The notes: generated by a model from the sequence alone, not told the origin. A stretch of 64,000 bases of DNA from Streptomyces niger (GCF_000718305.1 NZ_JOFQ01000004.1:248001-312000); one strand, 5' to 3'; counted from the first letter of the stretch, positions 1 through 8,188 are shown. Numbers and translations are program-made.

Positions 1-2
1 TG

Positions 3-386
3 TTCGCGCGCCGTGGACTGGTGCCCGACGGCGGCGGCGCGTACCTGCTGCCCCGGCTGATCGGGCCGCAGCGGGCCAAGGAGCTGATGTTCTTCGGCGA
101 CGCGGTACCGGCCGCCGAGGCCGAACGGATCGGCCTGGTCAACCGGGTCGTGCCGGACGGCGACCTGGCGACGGCAGCGGGCGCCTGGGCGGACCGGCTG
201 GCGGCCGGCCCGACGCGCGCCTTCGCCCTGACCAAGCAGCTGGTCAACGCCTCTATGGAGGCCGATCGCGCCACGGCCTTCGCCGCCGAGGCCACCGCTC
301 AGGAGATCAACATGACGACGGCGGACGCGCAGGAGGGGGTGGCGGCCTTCGTGGCGCGCCGCTCCCCCGTGTACCGCGGCCGCTGA
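3..386 (+). CDS. Enoyl-CoA hydratase/isomerase, C-terminal part (5' end outside window)
   Basis: This is the last ~127 residues of a crotonase-family enzyme, which hydrates or isomerises enoyl-CoA thioesters in beta-oxidation. The reading frame is open from base 3 and continues upstream of the window, so the GTG at 21 is not the true start. The visible segment begins with the conserved LVPDGGGAYLLPRLIG stretch, the second half of the crotonase active-site region (the Asp/Glu-bearing loop). It is followed by the EAERIGLVNRVVPDG motif and the C-terminal helices ending SPVYRGR, typical of the family. Substrate cannot be told from this part. It lies beside a CoA-linked catabolic island, which fits a role in acyl-CoA degradation. 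Confidence 0.9.
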   Translation, partial: FARRGLVPDGGGAYLLPRLIGPQRAKELMFFGDAVPAAEAERIGLVNRVVPDGDLATAAGAWADRLAAGPTRAFALTKQLVNASMEADRATAFAAEATAQEINMTTADAQEGVAAFVARRSPVYRGR

Positions 387-390
387 CCCC

Positions 391-420
391 GCCCTTCAGT
401 GCCCTTCAGTGCCCTTCAGT
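391..420. repeat. Three exact 10-bp tandem copies (GCCCTTCAGT)
   Basis: The decamer GCCCTTCAGT occurs three times head to tail, starting 4 bases after the stop codon of the enoyl-CoA hydratase gene. No coding role is seen. It is one of several short tandem repeats at gene 3' ends in this window. Confidence 0.9.
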
Positions 421-457
421 GAGCCGTGCGCCTTCATGTGCCGCACCGGGCCCGCGC

Positions 458-1180
458 CTACGTCTGGTCGGTGGGGCAGAGCGGCACCTGCTGGACGTCG
501 CGGGTGTGGACGGCCGGCAGCCAGCCCTCGGCGCCCTCCACGGACGTCACCCGGTACCAACGGTGGGAGGCCGCGCCGGTCCTGTCCCGCACGAGGCGGC
601 CGTCGGTGATGACGCACTCCGTGGCCAGTCGATCGCCGTTCCAGACCCGGCCCGCCGCGTTGCCCGGTGCGGAGTACGCCTGGTGCGGGTCGCGCGCCAG
701 GCGGAGCGCGCACCGGTCGGTGCGCGCCTTCTCGCACGTCGGGTCGCTGTGGTGGACCGTGACCGCCAGCCCCGTGCCGGGCCCCGGCGGCGCCGGGCGC
801 TCGCCGCCCGTACCCACCAGCCGCCACACCCCGAAGCCCAGCGCCAGCGCCGCGACGACGAACAGCGTGGTCATCAGTTGCGGACGCCTGCGCAGGTACG
901 ACAGGGGGCTGCGCGGCGCCCCCGGAGCGGGCGCGGATTCGGCGATGCGGGCCCACAGCCCGGGAGGTGGCTGGATTTCCTCGTCGGCGGCGCGGAGACG
1001 CTCGCGCAATATCGTTTCAGCAGCCCGCCGCCCGCGGCCGTTCCGATACCCGCTCCGGTGGCTCCGCCGCCCGCCGCCGGGGCCGCCCCGGTCATTGCCC
1101 GGGCCCATGGGCCCGTCCCCCGGGTCCGCCGGGCCGTTGCCGGGGTCCACGTGCGTGTTGCCCGTGTCGTTCCGCTCCAC
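458..1180 (-). CDS. Single-pass membrane protein, probable partner (anti-sigma-like) of the adjacent ECF sigma factor
   Basis: A 240-aa protein. Residues 1-50 are Gly/Pro/Asp-rich and disordered. A short helical cytoplasmic segment follows (AAETILRERLRAADEE, then a PPGLWARIAESA stretch), then one membrane helix around residues 100-120 (LMTTLFVVAALALGFGVW). The outer domain of ~120 residues has two pairs of Cys and an SH3-like pattern near the end (RWYRVTSVEGAEGWLPAVHT). The GTG start is 7 nt after the stop of the sigma gene and its GGGGAGG site overlaps the last sigma codons, so the two are translationally coupled. By position and topology it is probably a membrane anti-sigma factor or sensor, but it lacks a recognisable zinc anti-sigma HxxxCxxC motif, so the function is inferred from context only. 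Confidence 0.75.
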   Translation of the reverse strand: MERNDTGNTHVDPGNGPADPGDGPMGPGNDRGGPGGGRRSHRSGYRNGRGRRAAETILRERLRAADEEIQPPPGLWARIAESAPAPGAPRSPLSYLRRRPQLMTTLFVVAALALGFGVWRLVGTGGERPAPPGPGTGLAVTVHHSDPTCEKARTDRCALRLARDPHQAYSAPGNAAGRVWNGDRLATECVITDGRLVRDRTGAASHRWYRVTSVEGAEGWLPAVHTRDVQQVPLCPTDQT

Positions 1181-1187
1181 GATGTGC

Positions 1188-1757
1188 TCACCTCCCCGCG
1201 AGGTCGTACGGCGAAGCGGCGAGGTATTCCCGTAACCGCTCCAGGGCGCGCTTTCGGTGCCGGGCCGCCGTGCACCGCTGCACTTTCATGATCCTGGCGG
1301 CCTTCCCGAGGGTGTAGCCGTCCAGGTCGACGAGGATGACCAGGCCTGCCTGGCGGTGCGTGAGCCGGCTCAGCAGCCGCACCGCCTCCAGCTCCGCCTG
1401 CCGGCGCTCCCGCCGGCCGTCCCAGCCGGTCCCGGGCAGCTCGCGCATGAGCGCGCCGCTGCCGGGCCCGTCCTCCGGCCCGCCCTCGCCGATCAGCGCC
1501 TGTCGCCGCTCCCTGCGGTGCGCCTCCCGTGCGACGCTCAGCAGCGCGGTGAAGGCGCGGGCGTACGGCTCCGGGTGGGCCAGGAAGCGGTACGGGCGCG
1601 CGGCGAGCTTCAGGTACGTCTCGTGCACGATGTCCTCCGCCGACTGCCGGGAGCCCGCCAGCAACACAGCGCGCCGGTAGAGCCGCGGGAGCAGTCCGCT
1701 GAAGACGTCGTCGAAGGACGGCGACGGAAAGGGCGACGACGGCATCGCATCGGCCAT
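1188..1757 (-). CDS. ECF-type RNA polymerase sigma factor
   Basis: A 189-aa sigma-70-family protein of the extracytoplasmic function class. Region 2 is seen in FDDVFSGLLPRLYRRAVLLAG..SAEDIVHETYLKL and region 4 in LSRLTHRQAGLVILVDLDGYTLGKAARIMKV followed by the HRKRALERLREYL recognition helix. I chose the ATG at 1757 (MADAMPSSPF) because the similarity begins right after it and a GGGGGAGAG site lies upstream. The frame stays open to 1919, but that extension looks non-family. It forms a two-gene unit with the membrane protein at 458-1180. Its target promoter is unknown. No AACNNNGTC-type autoregulatory promoter was searched for exhaustively. Confidence 0.85.
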   Translation of the reverse strand: MADAMPSSPFPSPSFDDVFSGLLPRLYRRAVLLAGSRQSAEDIVHETYLKLAARPYRFLAHPEPYARAFTALLSVAREAHRRERRQALIGEGGPEDGPGSGALMRELPGTGWDGRRERRQAELEAVRLLSRLTHRQAGLVILVDLDGYTLGKAARIMKVQRCTAARHRKRALERLREYLAASPYDLAGR

Positions 1758-1972
1758 GAGGTGGAACTCTCCCCCGAATCCGATACGGGTGCGACCGTGA
1801 GGGAGATACCCGGCATGATCCGCGGCCAACCGGCCGAATACCGACAAACATTCGGTCCACCGCCGATCCGCCACCCGGCGCCGCCCGCGCGGCCCGCCCA
1901 GCACCGCGCGCCCCGTCACTACCCATCTGACGGTGCATCAGTTTCAATGAGGAGGACGGAAGGGAGCGCAGC

Positions 1973-2638
1973 ATGATGGGACATGCCGGCATGGCGGCCA
2001 CTGCGGTGCGCTATCTGCGCGCGGCGGGCGCCGCCACCTCGGCCGCCGCGACGCCCGGCCCCGACGCCTCGCCCGGCGGCCCGGGAACGGCCGCAGGGCC
2101 CGCCCTGCGGGCCGTGCGCGAGGACGAGCGGGCCCCGGTCGACCGCGCCGAATTCCGGCGCGTGCTGGGCCATTTCGCGAGCGGCGTCACGGTCGTCACG
2201 GCCCCCGGCGAGGCGGCCGGCGCCGCGCCCGCCGGCTTCGCCTGCCAGTCGTTCGCCTCGCTGTCCCTGGACCCGCCGCTGGTGGCCTTCATGGTGGCGC
2301 GCACGTCGGCGACCTGGCCACGGCTCGCCCGGGCCGGGGTCTTCTGCGTGAACGTCCTGGGCGCCCATCAGGGCGCGCTGTGCCGCGCCTTCGCGGTCAG
2401 TGGCGCCGACAAGTTCGCCGGCGTCCGCCACACCCCGGCCCCGGCGAGCGGATCGCCGCTGCTGGCGGGCGTACCGGCGTGGATCGACTGCACCGTGCAC
2501 GCCGTCCACACCGGCGGCGACCACCTCGTCGTCGTGGGCCGGGTGGACGCACTCGGCACGGACGACGCCGCGGCAGCCGCGGGACCACTGCTCTTCCACC
2601 GGGGCGAATTCGGGGAGTTCAGGGCGTTGCGGGACTGA
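1973..2638 (+). CDS. Flavin reductase-like, FMN-binding protein
   Basis: A 221-aa protein with a disordered Ala/Pro-rich head (1-55) and a flavin reductase-like domain (about 60-215). The conserved core includes RRVLGHFASGVTVVTA, GFACQSFASLSLDPPLVAFMVA, the CVNVLG..Q strand and the late HTGGDHLVVVGRVDAL motif. Such proteins use NAD(P)H to reduce free flavin, usually for a two-component monooxygenase. No monooxygenase gene lies in this window, so its partner must be elsewhere or lost. The start ATG-ATG at 1973 follows a purine-rich GGAGGACGGAAGGGAG tract. Its 3' end overlaps the convergent MFS gene by 20 bp. Confidence 0.85.
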   Translation: MMGHAGMAATAVRYLRAAGAATSAAATPGPDASPGGPGTAAGPALRAVREDERAPVDRAEFRRVLGHFASGVTVVTAPGEAAGAAPAGFACQSFASLSLDPPLVAFMVARTSATWPRLARAGVFCVNVLGAHQGALCRAFAVSGADKFAGVRHTPAPASGSPLLAGVPAWIDCTVHAVHTGGDHLVVVGRVDALGTDDAAAAAGPLLFHRGEFGEFRALRD

Positions 2639-3971
2639 CGCGGCGCCGGATCACCAGCGCCATCAGGACCGCCAGCGCGCACAGCGCTCCGGAGCCGTAC
2701 CAGACCGGGTCGTACGTCCCCAGGGTGTCGCGGACCAGGCCGCCCACGAAGGCGATGAGCGCCGCGCCCACTTGATGGGAGGCCAGGACCCACCCGAAGA
2801 CGATCGCGGCGTCCTCCCCGTAGTGCTCGCGGCACAGCGCAATCGTGGGCGGCACGGTCGCGACCCAGTCGAGGCCGTAGAAGACGATGAAGAAGAGCAT
2901 CGGCGGGTGCACGGCGTCCGACAGCAGCATCGGCAGGAACATCAGGGAGACGCCGCGCAGCCCGTAGTACGCGGCGAGGAGCCGGCGGCTGTCGAAGCGG
3001 TCGGTGAACCAGCCGGAGGCGACCGTCCCGAGGATGTCGAAGATGCCGATGACCGCGAGCAACGAGGCGGCCAGCGTCATCGGCATGCCGTGGTCGTGAG
3101 CCGCGGGCACGAAGTGCGTCTTGACCAGGCCGTTCGTGGTGGCGCCGCAGATCGCGAAGGAGCCGGCGAGCAACCAGAAGGGGCCGGTGCGCGCGGCGTT
3201 GGCGAGCGCCTTCAGCGTGCGCCGGGCGGCCCCTCGGCGAGGCGCGGGCCGGGGCACGAACTCGCTCGCGCCGTACGGTGCCAGGCCCACGTCCGCGGGG
3301 TGGTCACGGAGCAGCAGCCACACCAGCGGCACGACAGCGAGGGCGGTCAGCGTCACCGTGACGGCCGCGGGGCGCCAGCCGTGGCTCTCCACGATCCAGG
3401 ACAGCAGCGGCAGGAAGACGAGCTGCCCGGAGGCGCCCCCGGCGGTGAGGATGCCGGTGACCAGGCCGCGCCGCGCCACGAACCAGCGGCCGGTGACGGT
3501 CGCGGCGAAGGCCAGCGCCATGGAACCGCTGCCGAGGCCGACGAGGACGCCCCAGTAGAGGGTCAGCTGCCAGGAGGTGGTCATCCATACGGTGAGCCCG
3601 GCGCCCGCCGCGATCACGGCGAGCGCGCAGGCCACGACCCGGCGGATGCCGAAGCGGTCCATCAGCGCGGCGGCGAACGGGGCCGTGAGCCCGTACAGGG
3701 CGAGGTTGACCGAGACCGCGAACCCGATGGTGCCGCGCGGCCAGTGGAACTCCTCGTGCAGCGGCTCGATCAGCAGGCCCGGGAGGGAGGCGAAGCCGGC
3801 GGCGCCCACGAGGGTGAGGAAGGTGACCGCGGCGACGGACCACGCGCGGTGCGGCCGGCGGCGCCCGGTGGGCGGTACCGCCGCCGGCAGGGCTTCTCGG
3901 AGGTCTGGAGTCTGCGTCACCGGATCAGCTTCCGGCAGCGGCTTGCCGGTGACGAGTGGCCTGATGGCCAT
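2619..3971 (-). CDS. MFS transporter (OFA/monocarboxylate-like)
   Basis: A 450-aa, 12-helix major facilitator. A cytoplasmic head of ~42 residues precedes helix 1. The MFS loop 2-3 motif is present as LMDRFGIRR, and the second half repeats it as WFTDRFDSRR. The sequence resembles the oxalate/formate antiporter and monocarboxylate branch (WPRGTIGFAVSVNLALYGLTAPFAAALMDRFG region). Location between catabolic genes suggests uptake of an organic acid or its export. It is the third gene of an apparent leftward operon SDR-ADH-MFS (37-bp gap to the ADH stop). The ATG at 3971 has a weak ribosome site, and a GTG at 3920 is an alternative start that loses only part of the disordered head. Confidence 0.88.
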   Translation of the reverse strand: MAIRPLVTGKPLPEADPVTQTPDLREALPAAVPPTGRRRPHRAWSVAAVTFLTLVGAAGFASLPGLLIEPLHEEFHWPRGTIGFAVSVNLALYGLTAPFAAALMDRFGIRRVVACALAVIAAGAGLTVWMTTSWQLTLYWGVLVGLGSGSMALAFAATVTGRWFVARRGLVTGILTAGGASGQLVFLPLLSWIVESHGWRPAAVTVTLTALAVVPLVWLLLRDHPADVGLAPYGASEFVPRPAPRRGAARRTLKALANAARTGPFWLLAGSFAICGATTNGLVKTHFVPAAHDHGMPMTLAASLLAVIGIFDILGTVASGWFTDRFDSRRLLAAYYGLRGVSLMFLPMLLSDAVHPPMLFFIVFYGLDWVATVPPTIALCREHYGEDAAIVFGWVLASHQVGAALIAFVGGLVRDTLGTYDPVWYGSGALCALAVLMALVIRRRVSPATP

Positions 3972-4008
3972 GGTCCATCAGGATCGGGCCACCGGGGGGA
4001 TCGGCTGA

Positions 4009-5076
4009 TCAGAACAGCAGCACTCCCCGCGCCACCCGTCCCGCCTCCGCGTCCGCGACCGCCGCCGCGAAGTCCTCCACCGGGTACGTACGGGTCACCA
4101 GTTCGTCCAGCAGCAGCCGCCCGGCCCGGTACAGGGCGGCGTAGCGGGCGATGTCGTGCTGCGGCCGCGAGGAGCCGTACCGGCAGCCCAGGATCGCCTT
4201 GTCCAGGTACATCGAGGACACCAGGAACGAGGCCTCCGCGTCGGCCGGCGGGACGCCCAGCAGGACCGCCTGGCCGTGCCGGTCGAGCAGGTCGACCGCC
4301 TGCCGGATCAGCCGTACGTCACCCACGCACTCGAAGGTGTGGTCGGCGCCGGTCGGCAGGACGGCGCGTACGGCCGCGACGGTGTCCGGCTCGGCCGAGG
4401 CGTCCACGAAGTGCGTCGCGCCGAACCGCCGGGCCGCCGCCTCCTTCGCCGGGTTCGCGTCGACCGCGACGATCGTCGTCGCGCCCGCGATCCGGGCCCC
4501 CTGCAGGACGTTCAGGCCGATGCCGCCCGCTCCGAGGACCACCACCGACTCGCCGTGGCCCACCCGGGCGCGGTTGAGCACGGCGCCGACACCGGTCAGC
4601 ACGCCGCAGCCCAGGAGCGCGGCGGACGCCATCGGGAGGTCCGCGGGGATCTTCACGGCCTGGACGGCGCTGACGACCGTGCGCTCGGCGAAGGCGGAGT
4701 TCGCGGCGAAGTTGAACAGCCGCGTCCCGCCACGGCGGAACGGCCTGCCGGGCCTGCCGATCGCCTGCCGGCACATCGTGGGCCGCCCCCGGTCGCACTC
4801 CGCGCACGTCCCGCAGTTGGCGAGCGTGGACAGCGCGACGTGATCGCCCGGTGCCACGTGCGACACGCCGTCGCCTACGGCCTCCACGACCCCGGCGCCC
4901 TCGTGGCCCAGGACGACCGGCACCGGAAAGGGGATCGTCCCGTCGACCACCGACACGTCGCTGTGGCACAGCCCCGCCGCACGGAGGGCGACCAGCACCT
5001 CGCCCGGGCCCGGGGCGCGCACCTCCAGGTCGGTGACGACCTGCGGCGCCTGTCCGTCGAAGATCACGCCACGCAC
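4009..5076 (-). CDS. Zinc-dependent alcohol dehydrogenase (class III-like MDR family)
   Basis: A 355-aa NAD(P)-dependent medium-chain dehydrogenase. Catalytic zinc ligands are visible as Cys37 (GLCHSD) and His58-Glu59 (GHEGAGVVE), with the third ligand in ALLGCGVLTG. The structural zinc lobe has all four cysteines (Cys88, 91, 94, 102). The coenzyme-binding Rossmann motif is VLGAGGIGLNVLQ. The full length and complete ligand set indicate an active enzyme that oxidises a primary or secondary alcohol. It lies 42 bp downstream of the SDR gene and upstream of the MFS gene. The three probably form one transcript from the divergent promoter at 6031-6127. Substrate is unknown. Confidence 0.92.
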   Translation of the reverse strand: MRGVIFDGQAPQVVTDLEVRAPGPGEVLVALRAAGLCHSDVSVVDGTIPFPVPVVLGHEGAGVVEAVGDGVSHVAPGDHVALSTLANCGTCAECDRGRPTMCRQAIGRPGRPFRRGGTRLFNFAANSAFAERTVVSAVQAVKIPADLPMASAALLGCGVLTGVGAVLNRARVGHGESVVVLGAGGIGLNVLQGARIAGATTIVAVDANPAKEAAARRFGATHFVDASAEPDTVAAVRAVLPTGADHTFECVGDVRLIRQAVDLLDRHGQAVLLGVPPADAEASFLVSSMYLDKAILGCRYGSSRPQHDIARYAALYRAGRLLLDELVTRTYPVEDFAAAVADAEAGRVARGVLLF

Positions 5077-5118
5077 GGCGTCCCCTCTCCCCGGCTCCCC
5101 CCGGCCGCCCGCGCCCGG

Positions 5119-6030
5119 TCAGGCATGGGGCCGGTCCCCGGCCGTCGCCGCCGCGGCCATTTCCGCCAGCCTGGCCAGCATCGGCATGGGGTCGGTCCCG
5201 ACCGTCCCCGGGAGGAGGTCGGCGAGCTTCTCGGGGGTCCACGCGCCCTCGGAGTACGCGGCGCGCAGCTCCCGGGGCTGGGCCCAGACCGCGATCTTCG
5301 GCCCGGCGACGGTGTACACCTGCCCGGTGATCCGCTCCTCCTTGGCGCGGTCGCTCAACAAGTAGACGACGAGGGCCGCGACGTCCTCGGGCTCGCCGAT
5401 CTCCTTGAGCTCCATGGGGACGCCTGCGGACATCCGGGTGCGCGCGACGGGCGCCACCGCGTTCGCGGTCACGCCGTACTTGTGCAGCCCCAGCGCCGCG
5501 CTGCGCACGAGGGAGATGATGCCGCCCTTGGCTGCGGAGTAGTTGGCCTGCGAGACGCTGCCCTGATGATTGCCGCTGGTGAAGCCGATGAGGGTGCCGG
5601 CCTTCTGGCGGCGCATCACCGCGGCGGCGGCCCGGAAGACGGTGAACGTCCCCTTGAGGTGAACGGCGAGCACCGGGTCCCACTCCGCCTCGGACATGTT
5701 GAAGAGCATCCGTTCGCGCAGGATGCCGGCCACGCAGACCACGCCGTCGATGCGTCCGTACCGGGCGAGGGCGGTGTCCACGATGCGCTGCCCGCCGTCC
5801 ATGGTGGCCACGTCGTCGGCGACCGCGACGGCCTCCCCGCCGGCCGCCTCGATCTCCTTGACCACGCCGGCGGCGACCTCGCTACTTGGCTCGCTGCCGT
5901 CCACCGAGACGCCGTGGTCGTTGACGATCACCTTGGCGCCCTCGGCGGCGGCCGCCAGGGCCACCGCGCGCCCGATGCCGCGGCCGGCACCGGTGACGGC
6001 GACCACCTTGCCGGTCAAGAAGTTCCCCAT
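5119..6030 (-). CDS. Short-chain dehydrogenase/reductase (3-hydroxyacyl-CoA dehydrogenase type)
   Basis: A 303-aa classical SDR. It has the cofactor motif TGAGRGIGRA (residues ~13-22), an acidic NDHG segment that favours NAD(H) and a DDVA motif. The N-A-G position reads CVAG. The catalytic set is Ser in FTSGNHQGS and YSAAKGG. A ~60-residue C-terminal extension beyond the usual 250 residues resembles the multifunctional (3R)-hydroxyacyl-CoA dehydrogenases. It is the first gene of a leftward operon with ADH and MFS, and the ATG follows GGGAAGGGG. A 15-bp palindrome starts 23 bp upstream of the start codon. Confidence 0.9.
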   Translation of the reverse strand: MGNFLTGKVVAVTGAGRGIGRAVALAAAAEGAKVIVNDHGVSVDGSEPSSEVAAGVVKEIEAAGGEAVAVADDVATMDGGQRIVDTALARYGRIDGVVCVAGILRERMLFNMSEAEWDPVLAVHLKGTFTVFRAAAAVMRRQKAGTLIGFTSGNHQGSVSQANYSAAKGGIISLVRSAALGLHKYGVTANAVAPVARTRMSAGVPMELKEIGEPEDVAALVVYLLSDRAKEERITGQVYTVAGPKIAVWAQPRELRAAYSEGAWTPEKLADLLPGTVGTDPMPMLARLAEMAAAATAGDRPHA

Positions 6031-6052
6031 ACCGAGCCCCTTCCCGCAGTTT

Positions 6053-6067
6053 CTGACGGACCGTTAG
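6053..6067. promoter_or_regulatory. Operator-like palindrome CTGACG-GAC-CGTTAG
   Basis: This 15-bp inverted repeat (one mismatch between 6-bp arms, 3-bp spacer) lies in the 97-bp gap between the divergent SDR and cyclase genes, 23 bp upstream of the SDR start. The same pattern recurs at 11536-11550 and, without mismatch, at 11624-11638. The size suggests a dimeric repressor of the TetR type, but no such gene lies in the window. Confidence 0.6.
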
Positions 6068-6127
6068 ATTTTTGAGCAGACGCGGTACGAAGACAAGCCC
6101 CACGGCCGAATCATCCGAGGAGGGCAC

Positions 6128-7063
6128 ATGCCCCTGCCGCAGGAGTTCCACGACATCGCCCGACGTGTGAACAATTGGGGCCGCTGGGGCCCGGACGACG
6201 AGATCGGCACCCTGAACCTGATCACCGGGGACGTGGTGCGCGCCGCCGCCGCGACCGTACGCAGCGGCCTGCGCATCCCCCTCGCGCTGCCGCTCCAGCA
6301 GGACGGCGTGCAGACCGGCGCCATACCGGGGCGGGTCAACCCGCTGCACACGATGGTCGCGATCAACCACGAGATGTTCGGCCCCGACACGGTCGCCACC
6401 AGCGACGACGCGGTGACCATGGGCCTGCAGGCGGCCACCCACTGGGACGGCCTCAGCCATGTCTCGCACTCGGGGCGGCTCTACAACGGCCGCCCGGCCG
6501 GCACCGTCACCGCCCACGCGGGCGCCACCGCGCTCGGCATCGAGAAGGTGCCGTCGGTCGTGACCCGCGGGGTGCTGCTGGACGTGGCACGCGTACGGGC
6601 CGGCGGCGGCGACCAGCCGCTGGACGGCGCGCACGCCGTCACCCCGGAGGACCTGGCGGCGGCGGAGGAGCTGGCCGGCACGGCCGTACGCGCCGGCGAC
6701 GTGGTCCTCGTACGCACCGGGCAGCTGCGGCGCTACCTGGCGGGCGACAAGCAGGGCTACGCGTTCCCCTCACCGGGGCTGTCGGTCCGCGCCCCGGAGT
6801 GGTTCCACGCCCGCGACGTCGCCGCGGTCGCCACGGACACCCTCACCTTCGAGATCTTCCCGCCGGAGATCGAGGACCTGTGGCTGCCGGTGCACGCGCT
6901 GCACCTGGTCGAGATGGGGATGCTGCAGGGCCAGAACTGGAACCTGGAGGAGCTGTCGGCGGCCTGCGCGGCCGAGCGGCGCTACGCGTTCCTGCTCTCG
7001 GCGGTGGCCGAGCCGTTCACCGGGGGGACGGGGGCGCCGGTCGCGCCCGTGGCGGTGCTGTAG
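6128..7063 (+). CDS. Cyclase-family metal hydrolase (kynurenine formamidase-like fold)
   Basis: A 311-aa protein of the cyclase/formamidase family (PF04199-type). It has the entry motif NNWGRWGPDDEIGTLN, the metal-site segment ATHWDGLSHVSHSGRLYNG (a variant of the family HxGTHxDxPxH), and later strands RGVLLDVA and GDVVLVRTGQLRRY. Family members hydrolyse cyclic or N-formyl carbonyl substrates, and this longer subfamily has no settled substrate. The ATG follows a strong GAGGAGGG. It is divergent from the SDR-ADH-MFS operon and probably shares its regulator. It is followed by a hairpin at 7106-7158. Confidence 0.85.
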   Translation: MPLPQEFHDIARRVNNWGRWGPDDEIGTLNLITGDVVRAAAATVRSGLRIPLALPLQQDGVQTGAIPGRVNPLHTMVAINHEMFGPDTVATSDDAVTMGLQAATHWDGLSHVSHSGRLYNGRPAGTVTAHAGATALGIEKVPSVVTRGVLLDVARVRAGGGDQPLDGAHAVTPEDLAAAEELAGTAVRAGDVVLVRTGQLRRYLAGDKQGYAFPSPGLSVRAPEWFHARDVAAVATDTLTFEIFPPEIEDLWLPVHALHLVEMGMLQGQNWNLEELSAACAAERRYAFLLSAVAEPFTGGTGAPVAPVAVL

Positions 7064-7105
7064 CGGGAGCCGGACGGCAGGAGCTCCCTCCGGGGGCACC
7101 GGCCG

Positions 7106-7158
7106 AGGTGGCGGTGCGCTCATGCGCACCCCGAGCGCGGCACCGCGGACCGCCACCT
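7106..7158. terminator. Bidirectional terminator-like nested inverted repeats
   Basis: Perfect 10-bp arms at 7106-7115 and 7149-7158 enclose a second perfect hairpin (7-bp arms 7113-7119 and 7124-7130, 4-nt loop). They lie between the convergent cyclase gene and the ATPase gene. The outer and inner stems overlap by three bases, so the two folds partly compete. No U-tract, as is common in Streptomyces. Confidence 0.6.
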
Positions 7159-7291
7159 GGCTCCGGGCGCGACCCGCACTCGCCAAGGGGGCGTCTCCCC
7201 CGTACCCTCGGCGTCCCCTCACGGCGAATCGCTGAACCCAAGCGTGATCAAGCTGCCACGGGACGTCAACACCTGGTCTGGACTTTTTCGG

Positions 7292-7774
7292 TCACACCCT
7301 GTTCGTCAGGGCGCACGGCAGTTCGTACGCGGCCGCCGCCGCGGGTTCCGCGCCCGCTCCCCGCAGCACCGAACGGCCGCGGTCCACCTCGCACCAGATG
7401 CGCTTGCCCGGCCCTTCGGGCTGCCAGCCCCAGCGGTCGGCCAGGCCGTCGACCAGCTCCAGCCCGCGGCCGTTGGTGTCGTCGCCCTCCGCGCGGCGCT
7501 GCCGCGGCGGCCGGGCGCTGCCGTCCACCACTTCCAGCCGTACGGTCCCGACCACGGGCCCCGTCCCGGAGAAGCACAGCCGCAGCTCGGCGGGCGAGCC
7601 GGCATGCACCACGGCATTGGTGACGAGTTCGGAGACCAGCAGGATCAACGTCTCCGCCAGTGGCTCGTCGACCCCTATGCCGGACCCGGTCAGCCGCGAC
7701 CGGGCCCACCTGCGGGCCCGGCCGACCTCAGCGGGGTCGGGTCGTACCTCCAACTGCACCTGAAGCACCTGCAC
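7292..7774 (-). CDS. Anti-sigma-type ATP-binding protein (HATPase_c_2, RsbW/SpoIIAB-like)
   Basis: A 160-aa single-domain GHKL ATPase of the kind very common in Streptomyces. The N box is ELVTNAVVHA, the G1 box VRLEVVDGS and the G2 region GRGLELVDGLADRWGW; the tail of ~25 residues is disordered. Relatives are serine kinases that phosphorylate an anti-anti-sigma protein and bind a SigF/SigB-type sigma factor, but no such partner is adjacent. The start is the first GTG of GTGCAGGTGCTTCAGGTG, just after the open upstream region. It is convergent with the cyclase gene and has a long (414 bp) upstream region of its own with an inverted repeat at 7910-7928. Confidence 0.85.
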   Translation of the reverse strand: MQVLQVQLEVRPDPAEVGRARRWARSRLTGSGIGVDEPLAETLILLVSELVTNAVVHAGSPAELRLCFSGTGPVVGTVRLEVVDGSARPPRQRRAEGDDTNGRGLELVDGLADRWGWQPEGPGKRIWCEVDRGRSVLRGAGAEPAAAAAYELPCALTNRV

Positions 7775-8188
7775 CGCTCACACCATCCGAACCGGCGGAA
7801 ACATCGCCTCGCGCCTCCACGGGATCACGGTGCGTGACCCCGGCGAAGCACAGCATGGTTGACGTTCAGTCACCCCAACAAGCGCTTCAGGCATATTCCA
7901 GCGGAAGGGAGTATGCGTGCTGCATACTGTGCGACGCGCAGTGCGGGGAGTCGAACGCGGGGGTTTCGCGGGCCCCCGCCCGGTGCCAGCGGTACGCATC
8001 CCGCGCCCCGGGGGTGCCTCGCAGGCAACGCCGGGGTGGTTGCGCCTCAGAACCACTCGCACCTGAGCGAGCGTACCCGAGCCGCACGCCGACTCCCCCG
8101 CGTAACAAGTCACGCGGAGGACACAACCCGATATCGACGCTGCGTGACCGCTCATGCGTGCGGAGTCCGACATTCCACCCAACGACGG
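7775..8188. other. 414-bp intergenic region upstream of the ATPase gene
   Basis: No gene is supported here. Reading frames on both strands lack family similarity and Streptomyces-like codon structure. The only structured element seen is the inverted repeat at 7910-7928. The region probably holds the promoter of the leftward ATPase gene and the 3' flank of the acyl-CoA dehydrogenase gene. Confidence 0.6.
7910..7928. promoter_or_regulatory. Inverted repeat AGTATGC-GTGCT-GCATACT
   Basis: Perfect 7-bp arms with a 5-bp spacer, 136 bp upstream of the ATPase start. It is AT-richer than its surroundings, as expected for a repressor site. Which protein binds is unknown. Confidence 0.45.

Noticed and set aside
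2400..4577. Long antisense open frames across the MFS and ADH genes
   Set aside because: These are high-GC shadow frames, rich in Arg/Pro/Gly, with no family similarity. The opposite strand has full-length conserved genes.
7778..8182. 134-aa leftward frame and a rightward frame from 7911 (with a GGAAGGG site) in the gap upstream of the ATPase
   Set aside because: Both encode Arg/Ser/Thr-rich sequence without similarity and have poor third-position GC. The rightward one would run into the acyl-CoA dehydrogenase gene on the other strand.
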